In this document: positions 8,946 through 17,967 of the stretch, piece by piece
Layout of the letters: each line of letters opens with the position of its first letter
How positions within the stretch are numbered: the first letter of the stretch is position 1
NCBI GenBank assembly: GCA_964515905.1
Contig: CAZEWK010000089.1
Location: forward strand, 62,001-126,000
Reading direction: 5' to 3'
From: GCA-2712985 sp964515905
GTDB lineage: Bacteria > Pseudomonadota > Alphaproteobacteria > UBA7887
Length of the DNA stretch: 64,000 nt
Position numbers and translations under genes: made by a program
Notes under the pieces: model-generated
Database searches by the model: none
Told to the model about the DNA's origin: nothing
What the model saw: the letters and a program-made list of their open reading frames with translations, nothing else

Positions 8946-10904
8946 ATGACAGAAACTACCCCTTTATGGGAGCCTAGTGATCTCCGCATAGCTCAAAGCA
9001 ACCTGCAGAAGTTTATGGGGATGGTGAACACAAGGACCAGAATGAATTTTAGTAACTATCGTTCATTATACGATTGGTCAATTAACAATTCAGAATCTTT
9101 TTGGCGCGCTCTAATCGATTTCTCACAACTTAAAGCTAGTTCGTGGGGCGACAAAACCCTTGTTGATGGCGGAAAGATGCCCGGAGCCCAATGGTTTCCT
9201 GATGCTAAACTCAATTACGCCGAAAATATGCTCTGCAAAAGTGATGATTCTGCAGCAATTGTTTTTCGGAATGAAAATGGGCTTTCCAGAACCCTCAGTT
9301 GGCAGGAGCTAACACAACAAGTTGCTACTCTATCGAACGCCCTTCGAAATTTTGGTATTCAGCCCGGCGATCGGGTTGCTGCTATCGCACCGAATATTCC
9401 AGAAACAATTATATGGTTTCTAGCGACAGTTAGCGTAGGCGGTATTTGGTCCTCATGTTCACCTGACTTCGGAACAGACGGCGTCTTAGACCGCTTTTCC
9501 CAAATTGCCCCTCGTATTTTAGTCACTTGCGACGGTTATTCCTATAATGGAAAGCGATATCAAGTTCTAGATAAACTAGCTACCATTTTGGACCGTTTAC
9601 CTGATGTGGAAATGTGTGTGGTAATCCCATATGCGAGCTCAGACCCTTTAGTGACGCCATTGAAAAATACTATTTTATTCGATGATTTAATTGCGGGAAG
9701 TCAAACGGGACATACTATTTTTGAACAGCTACCATTTTCGCATCCATTGTATATTCTTTATTCTTCTGGAACCACAGGCCGACCTAAATGCATTGTGCAT
9801 AGTGCGGGCGGAGCTTTACTTACCCACATAAAAGAGCATCAACTCCATTGTGACATCAAACCTGGCAATCGAGTATTTTATTACACCACCTGTGGATGGA
9901 TGATGTGGAACTGGCTGGTTTCCGCACTTGGATCAGGAGCATGCCTTGCTCTATATGATGGTGCACCATCCCATCCCAATCACGATGTTCTATTTGACTA
10001 TATAGATCTGGCACAAATCAACTTATTTGGTACCTCCGCTAAGTTCATTGACTCTTTGGCTAAAGCATCTATATCTCCGATCAAGAGCCATAGTCTAAGT
10101 TCTTTAAAAACCATCACATCTACCGGCTCTCCTTTAGCACCTGAATCTTTTGAATACGTGTACCAGAGCATCAAAAAGGATGTCCACCTCGCTTCTATCG
10201 CTGGGGGTACCGATATCGTTGGCTGCTTCGTTGCGGGGGTCCCCACCGAACCAGTTTGGAGCGGCGAAATCCAGGGGCCCGCGTTAGCGATGGCTGCCAA
10301 GATCTTCGATTCAGAAAGGAACTCTGTAACGGGTCAAAAGGGCGAATTGGTATGCACAGAGCCATTTCCATCAATGCCATTAAAATTTTGGAACGACCCA
10401 GGCGCGACCCAATATAGGGCCACCTACTTCGACCACTTCCCCGGGGTATGGAGACATGGAGACTGGGCCGAAGTTACAAGCCGTGGGAGTTTTATAATAT
10501 ATGGGCGCTCAGACGCAACGCTCAATGCCGGAGGAGTACGGATCGGCACCGCTGAGATTTACCGACAAGTGGAACAATTATGGGAGGTCATTGAAAGCGT
10601 AGCAATTGGTCAGGACTGGGATGGAGACACTCGGATTGTTCTATTTGTCAGCTTACAACCTTCTGTCCGCCTAACCCAAACCTTAAGTAGCAAAATTAAG
10701 GATCGACTTCGCAGCTTCTGCTCTCCCCGACACATTCCTTCTCGTATTATTTCTGTTCCTGACATTCCTCGGACCAAAAGCGGAAAAATATCAGAACTCG
10801 CCGTGAGAGATACTGTGCACGGGAAAGCAATAGAGAACGCGGAAGCTCTTGCTAACCCTGAATCTCTAGAATATTTCACTAACTGCCCAGAACTTCAGTC
10901 GTAA
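8946..10904 (+). CDS. aacS: Acetoacetyl-CoA synthetase
   Basis: An adenylate-forming CoA ligase of 652 residues. The ATG at 8946 is preferred over a GTG at 8925 because AGGA at 8933-8936 lies at a good distance. It contains YILYSSGTTGRPK (AMP loop, about 267), the family-typical GGIWSSCSPDFG near 165, and TKSGKISELAVRD with the acylation Lys near 610. AacS activates acetoacetate, allowing reuse of ketone bodies from PHB or leucine breakdown. It differs clearly from Acs and PrpE elsewhere in the window by its N-terminal ACS domain and GGIWSS segment. Confidence 0.93.
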   Translation: MTETTPLWEPSDLRIAQSNLQKFMGMVNTRTRMNFSNYRSLYDWSINNSESFWRALIDFSQLKASSWGDKTLVDGGKMPGAQWFPDAKLNYAENMLCKSDDSAAIVFRNENGLSRTLSWQELTQQVATLSNALRNFGIQPGDRVAAIAPNIPETIIWFLATVSVGGIWSSCSPDFGTDGVLDRFSQIAPRILVTCDGYSYNGKRYQVLDKLATILDRLPDVEMCVVIPYASSDPLVTPLKNTILFDDLIAGSQTGHTIFEQLPFSHPLYILYSSGTTGRPKCIVHSAGGALLTHIKEHQLHCDIKPGNRVFYYTTCGWMMWNWLVSALGSGACLALYDGAPSHPNHDVLFDYIDLAQINLFGTSAKFIDSLAKASISPIKSHSLSSLKTITSTGSPLAPESFEYVYQSIKKDVHLASIAGGTDIVGCFVAGVPTEPVWSGEIQGPALAMAAKIFDSERNSVTGQKGELVCTEPFPSMPLKFWNDPGATQYRATYFDHFPGVWRHGDWAEVTSRGSFIIYGRSDATLNAGGVRIGTAEIYRQVEQLWEVIESVAIGQDWDGDTRIVLFVSLQPSVRLTQTLSSKIKDRLRSFCSPRHIPSRIISVPDIPRTKSGKISELAVRDTVHGKAIENAEALANPESLEYFTNCPELQS

Positions 10905-10941
10905 ACCCTAAGACCTGAACAAACAGAAATTTGCCCGATCA

Positions 10942-11916
10942 CTAGCCCCGTGTTTCAAGCACCACTTTCCCGGTCGCCTTACGTTCATATAATAGGGCTA
11001 ATGCTCTACCCGCATCTTCAAGGGAGAACGAGGCAGAAATATGCGGTGACAATTTTCCCTGACTAAACCAATCAAGTAACATCTGCAGTGAATTCAATAA
11101 AATTTCCGGTTTTTTATCATTATAAGGTCCCCAGTAAGCTCCTACAGCTGAGCAGTTTTTTAGCAGAAGATAATTAGCAGGAATCTTTTGTATTATCCCG
11201 GACGCAAATCCGATGACGATAATTCGGCCTTCCCAGTTCATACAGCGAAGGGCTTGGAGCGAGGGATCGCCTCCGACAGGATCATAGACAACGTCTACAC
11301 CACCGACTAATTCCTTTACTTTCTCGCGTAAATCTTCTTCCACATAATTTATCAGGTAATCCGCACCATGTTCCTTGGCAACAGCGAGTTTTGCCTGGGT
11401 CGACGCGGCCGCAATGACTTTTGCGCCCATTGCTTTTCCGATTTCAACAGCCGCTAGTCCTACGCCACCGGAAGCCCCTAGCACCAGAAGAGTCTCTCCA
11501 TTTCCTAAATGAGCCCGATGGTCTAGAGCCAAATGTGATGTGCCATAAGTCACAGCAAAAGAAGCGCCGACCTTGAAATCCATTTTGTCAGGAATTTTCA
11601 GGGCTCTTCCCGACTCTACTGTAACCTGTTCGGCAAATCCCCCGTGTGAGGTCATAGCCAATACTCGATCGCCTACCTTAAGACTTGTGACTTGAGAGGC
11701 AACCTTAGACACTATTCCGGCCACCTCACCACCTGGAATAAATGGCAAAGGAGGTTTGGCCTGGTATTTTCCCTGAACAATCAACACATCGGCAAAATTG
11801 ATCCCGCAGGCATGAACATCTATTTGAATCTCACCATCTTTCAAATTAGGCGGACTGGCATCTTCTAGAACCAGTTTTGGTGGCGTACCATATTCCTTGC
11901 AAAGTGCAGCTCGCAC
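10942..11916 (-). CDS. NADPH:quinone oxidoreductase family protein (medium-chain dehydrogenase)
   Basis: A 324-residue zinc-free MDR protein. The N-terminal GroES-like fold carries the HACGINFADVLIVQGKY segment typical of quinone oxidoreductases, and the nucleotide-binding fold has LGASGGVGLAAVEIG near residue 145. No structural-zinc cysteine cluster is present. Family members reduce quinones or alpha,beta-unsaturated carbonyls with NADPH. The gene diverges from the SPOUT methyltransferase gene at 11991, leaving a 74-base shared promoter region. Confidence 0.9.
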   Translation of the reverse strand: MRAALCKEYGTPPKLVLEDASPPNLKDGEIQIDVHACGINFADVLIVQGKYQAKPPLPFIPGGEVAGIVSKVASQVTSLKVGDRVLAMTSHGGFAEQVTVESGRALKIPDKMDFKVGASFAVTYGTSHLALDHRAHLGNGETLLVLGASGGVGLAAVEIGKAMGAKVIAAASTQAKLAVAKEHGADYLINYVEEDLREKVKELVGGVDVVYDPVGGDPSLQALRCMNWEGRIIVIGFASGIIQKIPANYLLLKNCSAVGAYWGPYNDKKPEILLNSLQMLLDWFSQGKLSPHISASFSLEDAGRALALLYERKATGKVVLETRG

Positions 11917-11990
11917 GGCGACTCTCTCCTTATTGCTTTATAACAACCATTTGGCACATCATAGAGTGTGTTGGAACAGAGGGCCAATCA

Positions 11991-12548
11991 ATGACGAACC
12001 AGTTGAAGGACACGCGAGCGCCTATTCCTCGCGGGTATTTTGGCATTGGAGCAGAAGGCATCTCAAAACCAATGAATTTGGGGAATTTGATTAGATCTGC
12101 ACATGCCTTCGGTGCCAGTTTTGCCTTTACTATAAACGCTAATTATTCGAGCACATCCGCCAGATCGGATACTTCTCTAGCTCCGGTGAACATCCCATTT
12201 TATCAACATGGGGACCCTTCCGAACTTGTTTTAGCAGATGGCTGCGAACTTGTAGGCGTTGAACTTATCGAAGAAGCCATAGATCTACCAAGTTTCCGAC
12301 ACCCCCGATGTGCCGCCTATATTTTGGGGCCGGAGCGTGGTCAACTTAGCGCACAATTGCTACAAAGGTGTGTTCAGGTGGTCCGTATACCTACGCACTT
12401 TTGCATAAACGTTGCGACGGCTGGTGCGATCGTTATGTATGATCGTCTAATTACTATGGGCCGGTTTGCGGAACGGCCGGTCACTGCACATGGAGGAGCC
12501 AATCCCCCACCAAACCATGTCTACGGCGCCCCTCGACGTCGATCATAA
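11991..12548 (+). CDS. TrmH/SpoU-type RNA methyltransferase
   Basis: A SPOUT-fold protein of 185 residues. The ATG at 11991 is chosen because the longer frame (from 11877) would overlap the divergent gene and add a non-family extension. SPOUT motifs are visible: N-terminal KPMNLGNLIRSAHAFGA (motif 1), YILGPERGQLS (motif 2, about 109) and IPTHFCINVATAGAIVMYD (motif 3, about 133), which form the SAM-binding knot. Such proteins 2'-O-methylate tRNA or rRNA. The exact target is not readable; the short form lacks the RNA-binding extension of TrmH and RlmB. Confidence 0.88.
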   Translation: MTNQLKDTRAPIPRGYFGIGAEGISKPMNLGNLIRSAHAFGASFAFTINANYSSTSARSDTSLAPVNIPFYQHGDPSELVLADGCELVGVELIEEAIDLPSFRHPRCAAYILGPERGQLSAQLLQRCVQVVRIPTHFCINVATAGAIVMYDRLITMGRFAERPVTAHGGANPPPNHVYGAPRRRS

Positions 12549-12658
12549 AATTACATTCGCAATACCTGTTTTTTGCATACATAATTAGATAGGCTCTAAA
12601 AATACTGAAACCTGTTTACTATAAAGCTAATATCCAACAAATATCTATGTGAACAGAA

Positions 12659-13183
12659 ATGGCCATGACCCGATATCTTAACTACCTATTAAGTTTAATA
12701 TTTGTCCTATCGAACGTTTTTGTTACTTCAACAATTGTGAGCGCAGAGCCTGACAAGTGGCTTGGGGAATTCCAAGACTGGACCGCCGTCTCTTTTGCCG
12801 AGGACGGGCGCCATGGTTGTTACATTGTCAGTAAACCAAAAAAAGAAGAGGGAGACTACACGCAAAGAGGCCCTACGTATGTACAAGTTACTCGCAGACA
12901 AGGCACCAACAACGATGTTGTGAGTTTTCAAGCTGGGTATCGATTTAAGGAAAAAAGCGACGTCTTCGTTGAGATTGACGGCAAAATACAGAAATTGTTT
13001 ACGGATTCCGAGGTTGCTTGGACATATACCGACGCAGACGACAAAGTACTCGTCGAAAGTATGCGGAAAGGAAAAAAAATGGTTGTAGTGGGTACATCCT
13101 GGAGAGGCACCAAGACGACAGATACATACTCACTATTTGGTTTTACCAGGGCATACACGAAAATAGCAGAAGCCTGCAAATGA
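12659..13183 (+). CDS. Invasion-associated locus B (IalB) family protein
   Basis: A 174-residue exported protein with a signal peptide to about residue 31 (cleavage near VSAEP). The mature domain has the family pattern: FQDWTAVSF near the start, HGCYIVSKPKK, a mid segment VSFQAGYRF, and a final GFTRAYTKIAEACK with the C-terminal Cys that pairs with the early one. The family is broad in Alphaproteobacteria and named from Bartonella IalB; its biochemical role is unresolved. It lies just upstream of rlmN, 22 bases apart. ATG at 12665 is an equally possible start. Confidence 0.82.
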   Translation: MAMTRYLNYLLSLIFVLSNVFVTSTIVSAEPDKWLGEFQDWTAVSFAEDGRHGCYIVSKPKKEEGDYTQRGPTYVQVTRRQGTNNDVVSFQAGYRFKEKSDVFVEIDGKIQKLFTDSEVAWTYTDADDKVLVESMRKGKKMVVVGTSWRGTKTTDTYSLFGFTRAYTKIAEACK

Positions 13184-13205
13184 CTTCCACTATCACCTTA
13201 CAAAA

Positions 13206-14357
13206 ATGCTAAAATCCGATCTAAAACACTCCATGAAGTCCAAATCGGCTACGAGAAGTCCGAAACAGGCCCAAACTAATGGTCGCATTGCCTTAATCGG
13301 CCTTGATAAACCTTCTTTTAAGTCTGCGCTGACTACGCTCGGGGAACCGCCCTTTAGAGCCAAACAACTTTGGCATTGGATTTATTATCGAGGCGCTAAA
13401 ACTTTTGAAGAAATGACTACCCTTCCCAAAGCACTTCGTTATCGTTTGACCGAAACATGCGACATCAGTCGACCTTCTATTAATCAATCCCACCATAGTG
13501 ACGATGGATCACACAAATGGCTGTTAAGCTTTTCTGATGGACGAGAGGTAGAGTGCGTCCATATACCTGAAGAAGACAGGGGTGCTTTATGCATTTCCTC
13601 TCAAGTCGGGTGCACTCTTACTTGCAAATTTTGTCACACTGGCACCCAAAAGTTAGTCCGCAATCTCAAAGCAGGGGAAATTGTGAACCAATTTCTTATT
13701 GCTCGAGACGAAATCGGCGAGTGGCCCACACCAAAGGACGGGCGAATGATTTCAAATATCGTTATGATGGGAATGGGAGAACCACTGTATAACTTTGAAA
13801 ACGTTGCTTGTGCGCTAAAAATTCTCATGGATGGAGAAGGAATTGCCCTATCCCGTCGAAGAATTACTTTGTCGACTGCGGGCATAGTTCCTCTTATAGA
13901 GCGGTGTGGACTAGAACTGGGAGTGAATTTAGCGGTCTCGCTGCACGCTGTGGAAGATAGCTTGCGTGATCAAATAGTACCTATCAACAGAAAATATCCC
14001 ATTTCGACCCTTCTGGAAGTGTGCCGAAATTACCCATCTGGGCGCAACTCTCGACGGATAACGTTTGAATACGTAATGTTAAAGGGGGTCAATGATTCAA
14101 ATTCTGACGCCCACAAACTTGTTCGTTTATTGCAAGGAATTCCTGCTAAAGTTAATCTGATCCCCTTCAATGCATGGCCTGGCGCACCTTTTGAGTGCTC
14201 CAGCAACAATCGCATGCACGCTTTTGCCAACATCGTGAATGATGGTGGGTACTCCGCGCCGATACGTATACCCCGCGGACGGGATATTTTAGCCGCATGC
14301 GGACAATTGAAATCTGCAAGTGAAAGAAGCAAAAGGCAAGCCACTCAATTGAATTGA
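13206..14357 (+). CDS. rlmN: Dual-specificity 23S rRNA A2503/tRNA A37 C2-methyltransferase
   Basis: A 383-residue radical SAM enzyme. The CxxxCxxC cluster motif is CTLTCKFCHTG near residue 137, GMGEPLYN is near 188, and the resolving/methyl-carrying cysteine lies in ILAACGQL near the C-terminus. These are the RlmN hallmarks, as opposed to Cfr. It methylates C2 of A2503 in 23S rRNA and A37 of some tRNAs. The N-terminal extension of about 25 residues is basic. It is followed after 35 bases by argG. Confidence 0.96.
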   Translation: MLKSDLKHSMKSKSATRSPKQAQTNGRIALIGLDKPSFKSALTTLGEPPFRAKQLWHWIYYRGAKTFEEMTTLPKALRYRLTETCDISRPSINQSHHSDDGSHKWLLSFSDGREVECVHIPEEDRGALCISSQVGCTLTCKFCHTGTQKLVRNLKAGEIVNQFLIARDEIGEWPTPKDGRMISNIVMMGMGEPLYNFENVACALKILMDGEGIALSRRRITLSTAGIVPLIERCGLELGVNLAVSLHAVEDSLRDQIVPINRKYPISTLLEVCRNYPSGRNSRRITFEYVMLKGVNDSNSDAHKLVRLLQGIPAKVNLIPFNAWPGAPFECSSNNRMHAFANIVNDGGYSAPIRIPRGRDILAACGQLKSASERSKRQATQLN

Positions 14358-14392
14358 GCTACAAAGTGGTTTTTAGATTAGGGTGAAATTAT

Positions 14393-15598
14393 ATGGCCAA
14401 ACTATCGAAAGTTGTGCTCGCTTATTCCGGTGGCCTTGATACGTCCGTGATACTGCGATGGCTTCAGGAAACCTATGACTGCGAGGTAGTTACCTTTACT
14501 GCTGACCTTGGCCAAGGAGAAGAATTGTCAGTTGCAAAAGCCAAGGCAACTGGGATGGGCGTCAAACAAATCTATGTTGAGGATTTACGAGAAGAATTTG
14601 TTAAAGAGTATGTGTTCCCGATGTTTCGGGCTAATGCACTTTATGAAGGAACTTATTTGTTGGGTACAGCCATTGCTAGGCCACTGATAGCCAAGAGACA
14701 AATTGAGATAGCCCAGCATGTAGGAGCAGATGCAGTGGCTCATGGTGCTACTGGGAAAGGAAATGATCAGGTCCGATTTGAGATTGGGTGCTACGCTTTA
14801 AATCCAGATATAAGGATAATCGCCCCGTGGCGAGAATGGTCACTGGATTCCAGGTCCGACCTAATTAGGTACGCGGAAAAACATCAAATCCCCATTCCAA
14901 CTGATAAACGGGGGGAACCACCATATTCAACAGATGCAAATCTTCTACATATATCTTACGAAGGCAAAGCCCTCGAAGATCCATGGTTGGCGCCGGACGA
15001 AGAGATGTTCACGCGCAGCGTAAGTCCGATTGTAGCGCCAGATCATCCAACATCGATTGAAATTGGTTTTGAAAATGGAGATCCAGTATCTGTAAATGGT
15101 CAAAATCTCTCTCCAGCAACACTCCTAGAGACATTGAACCAGGTGGCCGGTGCAAATGGTATAGGAAGAATGGATATCGTTGAAAGCCGTTTTGTAGGCA
15201 TGAAGTCGCGGGGGGTGTATGAGACACCCGGTGGCACGATTTTGTTGTCAGCCCACCGTGCCATAGAAAGCATTACTCTTGATCGAAAGGAAATTCATTT
15301 GAAAGATGAAATTATGCCTCGATACGCCGAATTAATTTATGACGGTTTTTGGTGGTCCCCAGAGAGAAGAATGCTGCAGGTTGCCATAGATGAAACGCAA
15401 AAATACGTAAATGGAACCGTTCGGCTCAAATTGTATAAAGGAAATGTCATAGTGGAAGGGCGGCGCTCCCCTAATGACGTGTATGATAAAGAACTTGTAA
15501 CTTTCGAGTCCGACCACATTTACAACCAGGCGGATGCAGAAGGATTTATTCGGTTAAATGCTCTGAGATTACGTACTTTGAAAAAAAGTAGAGGCTGA
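14393..15598 (+). CDS. argG: Argininosuccinate synthase
   Basis: A 401-residue protein of full family length. The ATP-pyrophosphatase P-loop is VVLAYSGGLDTSVIL (about 7-21), followed by AHGATGKGNDQVRFE (about 120) and the ESRFVGMKSRGVYETPGG segment (about 263). It joins citrulline and aspartate with ATP to give argininosuccinate in arginine biosynthesis. No other arg gene is adjacent. No ribosome site better than the weak GGGTGAAATT before the ATG is seen. Confidence 0.97.
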   Translation: MAKLSKVVLAYSGGLDTSVILRWLQETYDCEVVTFTADLGQGEELSVAKAKATGMGVKQIYVEDLREEFVKEYVFPMFRANALYEGTYLLGTAIARPLIAKRQIEIAQHVGADAVAHGATGKGNDQVRFEIGCYALNPDIRIIAPWREWSLDSRSDLIRYAEKHQIPIPTDKRGEPPYSTDANLLHISYEGKALEDPWLAPDEEMFTRSVSPIVAPDHPTSIEIGFENGDPVSVNGQNLSPATLLETLNQVAGANGIGRMDIVESRFVGMKSRGVYETPGGTILLSAHRAIESITLDRKEIHLKDEIMPRYAELIYDGFWWSPERRMLQVAIDETQKYVNGTVRLKLYKGNVIVEGRRSPNDVYDKELVTFESDHIYNQADAEGFIRLNALRLRTLKKSRG

Positions 15599-15631
15599 AA
15601 GCCCAGGATAGATCAGTTACGTGCACCTGCC

Positions 15632-15647
15632 ACTATAAATTTATAGT
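15632..15647. repeat. 16-base AT-rich palindrome after argG
   Basis: ACTATAAATTTATAGT is a perfect palindrome followed by TTTTC, 33 bases after the argG stop. It might be a weak terminator for argG or an operator for the gene at 15759. The low GC makes either role uncertain. Confidence 0.25.
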
Positions 15648-15758
15648 TTTCAATAAACTTAACGACAATTTTGCCTTGCCACAGTGGACGAAAGATCTGG
15701 ACGCAACAGAACCGGATCACCGGTGACGTTATCCACAGGAAGCTTAGGAGACAAATAA

Positions 15759-16868
15759 ATGAAAATTACAGATATCACCTCCACGTTATTGAGCACTGGA
15801 AAATCGTTGATCCGAATCCAAACAGATGCAGGCCTTGAAGGATGGGCGGAGGGGCCCGGCCACGGAAAATACCTCAGCGGACACAACCCAAGAGTGTTTA
15901 ATGCGTATCTCGAATCAATAATCAAACCCTCCCTGCTGGGCGAAGACCCCCTGCAGATTGATCGCCACTGGGAAGCATTGGCCTTAGGGAAAGGGGAGAA
16001 TTTTGCGAAATTACCAGGTTCGGTCGTTGGCATCATCGATGTAGCCCTTTGGGACATTCTCGGGAAAGAAACTGGGCTACCTGTGCATACCCTGATGGGA
16101 GGCGCTGCACGCACTTCAATTCCACTATATTGGAGTGTGGGTTCAGGGTGGGCACTTCAACCCCAAGAAATGGTGGAAAAAATAGAAACTGGTTGGGATA
16201 TGGGTTTTCGTGCATTTAAAATCCGGATGGATTGGAGGGGGTGGCGGCAAGATATCAATCCGGCAAAAGACTTCGCGATGTTTAAACTTGTCAGAGAATT
16301 TCTTTCACAAGGACACTACCTCGGCTTTGATGCAAATAATGGCTACTCGGTTAGCACAGCGATACAACAGGGGCGAAAGTTCGAGGAGTTAGGGATCGAC
16401 CATTTCGAAGAACCCTTGCCCCACTATGATCTTCCAGGATTAAAACAGGTCTCTGATGCTTTAGACGTTGCCGTATCCGCTGGAGAACAAGACTCATTCC
16501 GTTGGTGGTTCCAACAACTCGTCCTTCTGGGAAACCCAGATATACTGCAACCCGACATACTCAATGTAGGGGGACCGTCCGAAATAAAACGTGTATACGA
16601 AATGGCGGTGACCTTAAACAAACCAATAATGCCGCACAGCCCACAGGCGGGGATCAACTCCATGGCCTCGCTCCACGCATACGCGACAGTCCCAACAGCA
16701 ACTCGACCTCATGAATTTTCTATAGAATTTTCTGGATCTTTGGATGATGTAGCAGAATTGTACGGAGATACCGTCCTTCCAAAAGAAGGGCAAATTCACC
16801 TGTCGGATAGCCCCGGTTTTGGGATTGAATTAAACGAGGCAGCGGTAGCAAAATTCACTATCGAATAA
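15759..16868 (+). CDS. Mandelate racemase/muconate lactonizing enzyme family protein
   Basis: A 369-residue enolase-superfamily enzyme; AGGAG at 15747-15751 supports the ATG. Metal ligands are visible as FDANNG (Asp near 191), FEEPL (Glu near 217) and SAGEQD (Glu near 243). The second barrel strand reads FKIRMDW, i.e. K-x-R in place of the usual K-x-K, and a general-base His is likely in MPHSPQAG near 291. Such enzymes abstract the alpha proton of a carboxylate and usually dehydrate or epimerise sugar acids. The substrate cannot be deduced. It stands alone between argG and yggT. Confidence 0.87.
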   Translation: MKITDITSTLLSTGKSLIRIQTDAGLEGWAEGPGHGKYLSGHNPRVFNAYLESIIKPSLLGEDPLQIDRHWEALALGKGENFAKLPGSVVGIIDVALWDILGKETGLPVHTLMGGAARTSIPLYWSVGSGWALQPQEMVEKIETGWDMGFRAFKIRMDWRGWRQDINPAKDFAMFKLVREFLSQGHYLGFDANNGYSVSTAIQQGRKFEELGIDHFEEPLPHYDLPGLKQVSDALDVAVSAGEQDSFRWWFQQLVLLGNPDILQPDILNVGGPSEIKRVYEMAVTLNKPIMPHSPQAGINSMASLHAYATVPTATRPHEFSIEFSGSLDDVAELYGDTVLPKEGQIHLSDSPGFGIELNEAAVAKFTIE

Positions 16869-17117
16869 TCACTACCCAGTCGAACACAGCTGCGATAGTC
16901 GAAAACGGTGGTGATCTTCCCAATTACTTTAGGAACTATTGCATGATGATGTCTTTAGACAACCTTAAATAAAAACTGCCGCCACCACCAATCGAGCAAG
17001 CCTATTAATGGATATTCCAAAAGGTCTCATCAGGACACAAACAAATCAGCAGCGCATCTACACATTAAATGAACGATTCTTTGCACACACCAGATACCTC
17101 AAATACCACAGGCAAAT

Positions 17118-17414
17118 TTAGCTTCCACCTATCCGCATCAACCAGCCTAATACGACCACATCCCGCAGAAATACTAAACCTAGAATTGCGACTACAGGGG
17201 AGAGGTCCACCCCCCCTAAATCCGGCATTCGCCTCCGAATGGGCTGTAAAATGGGTCCAGTAAGTCGTTGTAACGCTAGACCGATCGTATAAATAAATCG
17301 ATTGTTTGTGTTAATGATGTTGAAAGAAACCAGCCAATGCAGAAGCACATCAATAACAAACACCCACATGTATAGCTTCAAGCAGTACGCGATAAAAAAA
17401 AGTAACTCAGCCAT
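17118..17414 (-). CDS. yggT: YggT family membrane protein
   Basis: A 98-residue protein with two main hydrophobic segments flanking LTGPILQPIRRRMPDLGGVDLSP, written here only as the landmark QPIRRRMPDLGG; this loop defines the YggT family. Members are small inner-membrane proteins linked to osmotic stress, cell division or membrane-protein assembly; plant homologues (CCB3) assist cytochrome b6 maturation. The usual partner DUF167 and folD genes are not seen downstream. Confidence 0.9.
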   Translation of the reverse strand: MAELLFFIAYCLKLYMWVFVIDVLLHWLVSFNIINTNNRFIYTIGLALQRLTGPILQPIRRRMPDLGGVDLSPVVAILGLVFLRDVVVLGWLMRIGGS

Positions 17415-17740
17415 TGTATGTTATAGACCCACTAGGTTGCAGTGATAGGGGGTTATACTCGCTTGACGCCCCTATCTAAAATATACACAAAAAAAGAAGG
17501 AAGCAGCGTAAAAACCTTTCGAAATCACCTCAACCGTTTAAAATTAAAACTTCGGGGCCGTAGATCTGTTGGAAAAGTGCGACGTTCGCAAGGGATAGTT
17601 CTCCCATTTTTCCCTTGATTAGCAACAGGCTAAGACCCACAGAATCGGTGCGTGAACGATAAGTGAACTTTAATAAAGTAAAATAGTTGATGTCTGTACG
17701 GGGTGAGTCTATCAGATAAAGATAACCTTTTGTAGTAAAT
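17415..17740. other. Intergenic stretch between yggT and tRNA-Ala
   Basis: This 326-base region has no convincing coding frame. It must hold the yggT promoter (minus strand) and the tRNA-Ala promoter (plus strand). The only structure noticed is an inverted repeat at 17444-17476. I see no recognised RNA family. Confidence 0.6.
17444..17476. repeat. 8-bp inverted repeat upstream of yggT
   Basis: GATAGGGG at 17444-17451 is the exact reverse complement of CCCCTATC at 17469-17476, with a 17-base spacer. It sits about 30 bases upstream of the yggT start. An operator or a leader hairpin is possible; there is no T run for a terminator. Confidence 0.35.
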
Positions 17741-17816
17741 GGGGGTGTAGCTCAGTTGGGAGAGCGTCTGGTTCGCAATCAGAAGGTCAGGAGTTCGATT
17801 CTCCTCATCTCCACCA
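17741..17816 (+). tRNA. tRNA-Ala(CGC)
   Basis: A complete 76-base cloverleaf with encoded CCA. Acceptor GGGGGTG pairs with CATCTCC and contains the G3-U70 wobble, the alanine identity element. The D arm is GCTC/GAGC, the anticodon stem TCTGG/TCAGA encloses loop TTCGCAA (anticodon CGC, reading GCG), and the T arm AGGAG/CTCCT encloses TTCGATT. The 3' half is followed by a T-rich stretch (ACTTTTCTTTG) that could end transcription. Confidence 0.96.
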
Positions 17817-17967
17817 CTTTTCTTTGTGTATTAATGTCCCATACATGAGTTCTAAAGGGTGTTCGTAGACTTCTATGTGCATCACACTAGAGGTCTAGAA
17901 GCCATACTACCTCAAACGGCAAGGGAAACGTTTTTGGGGCATAATTTTGGAGCAAGGAACCCTGGGT

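Noticed and set aside
11877..11990. N-terminal extension of the SPOUT methyltransferase by 38 residues
   Set aside because: It overlaps the divergent oxidoreductase gene and has no family match; ATG 11991 gives the usual length.
16869..17117. Possible yggU (DUF167) or folD gene after yggT
   Set aside because: Neither strand of this 249-base gap contains an open frame with those family motifs.
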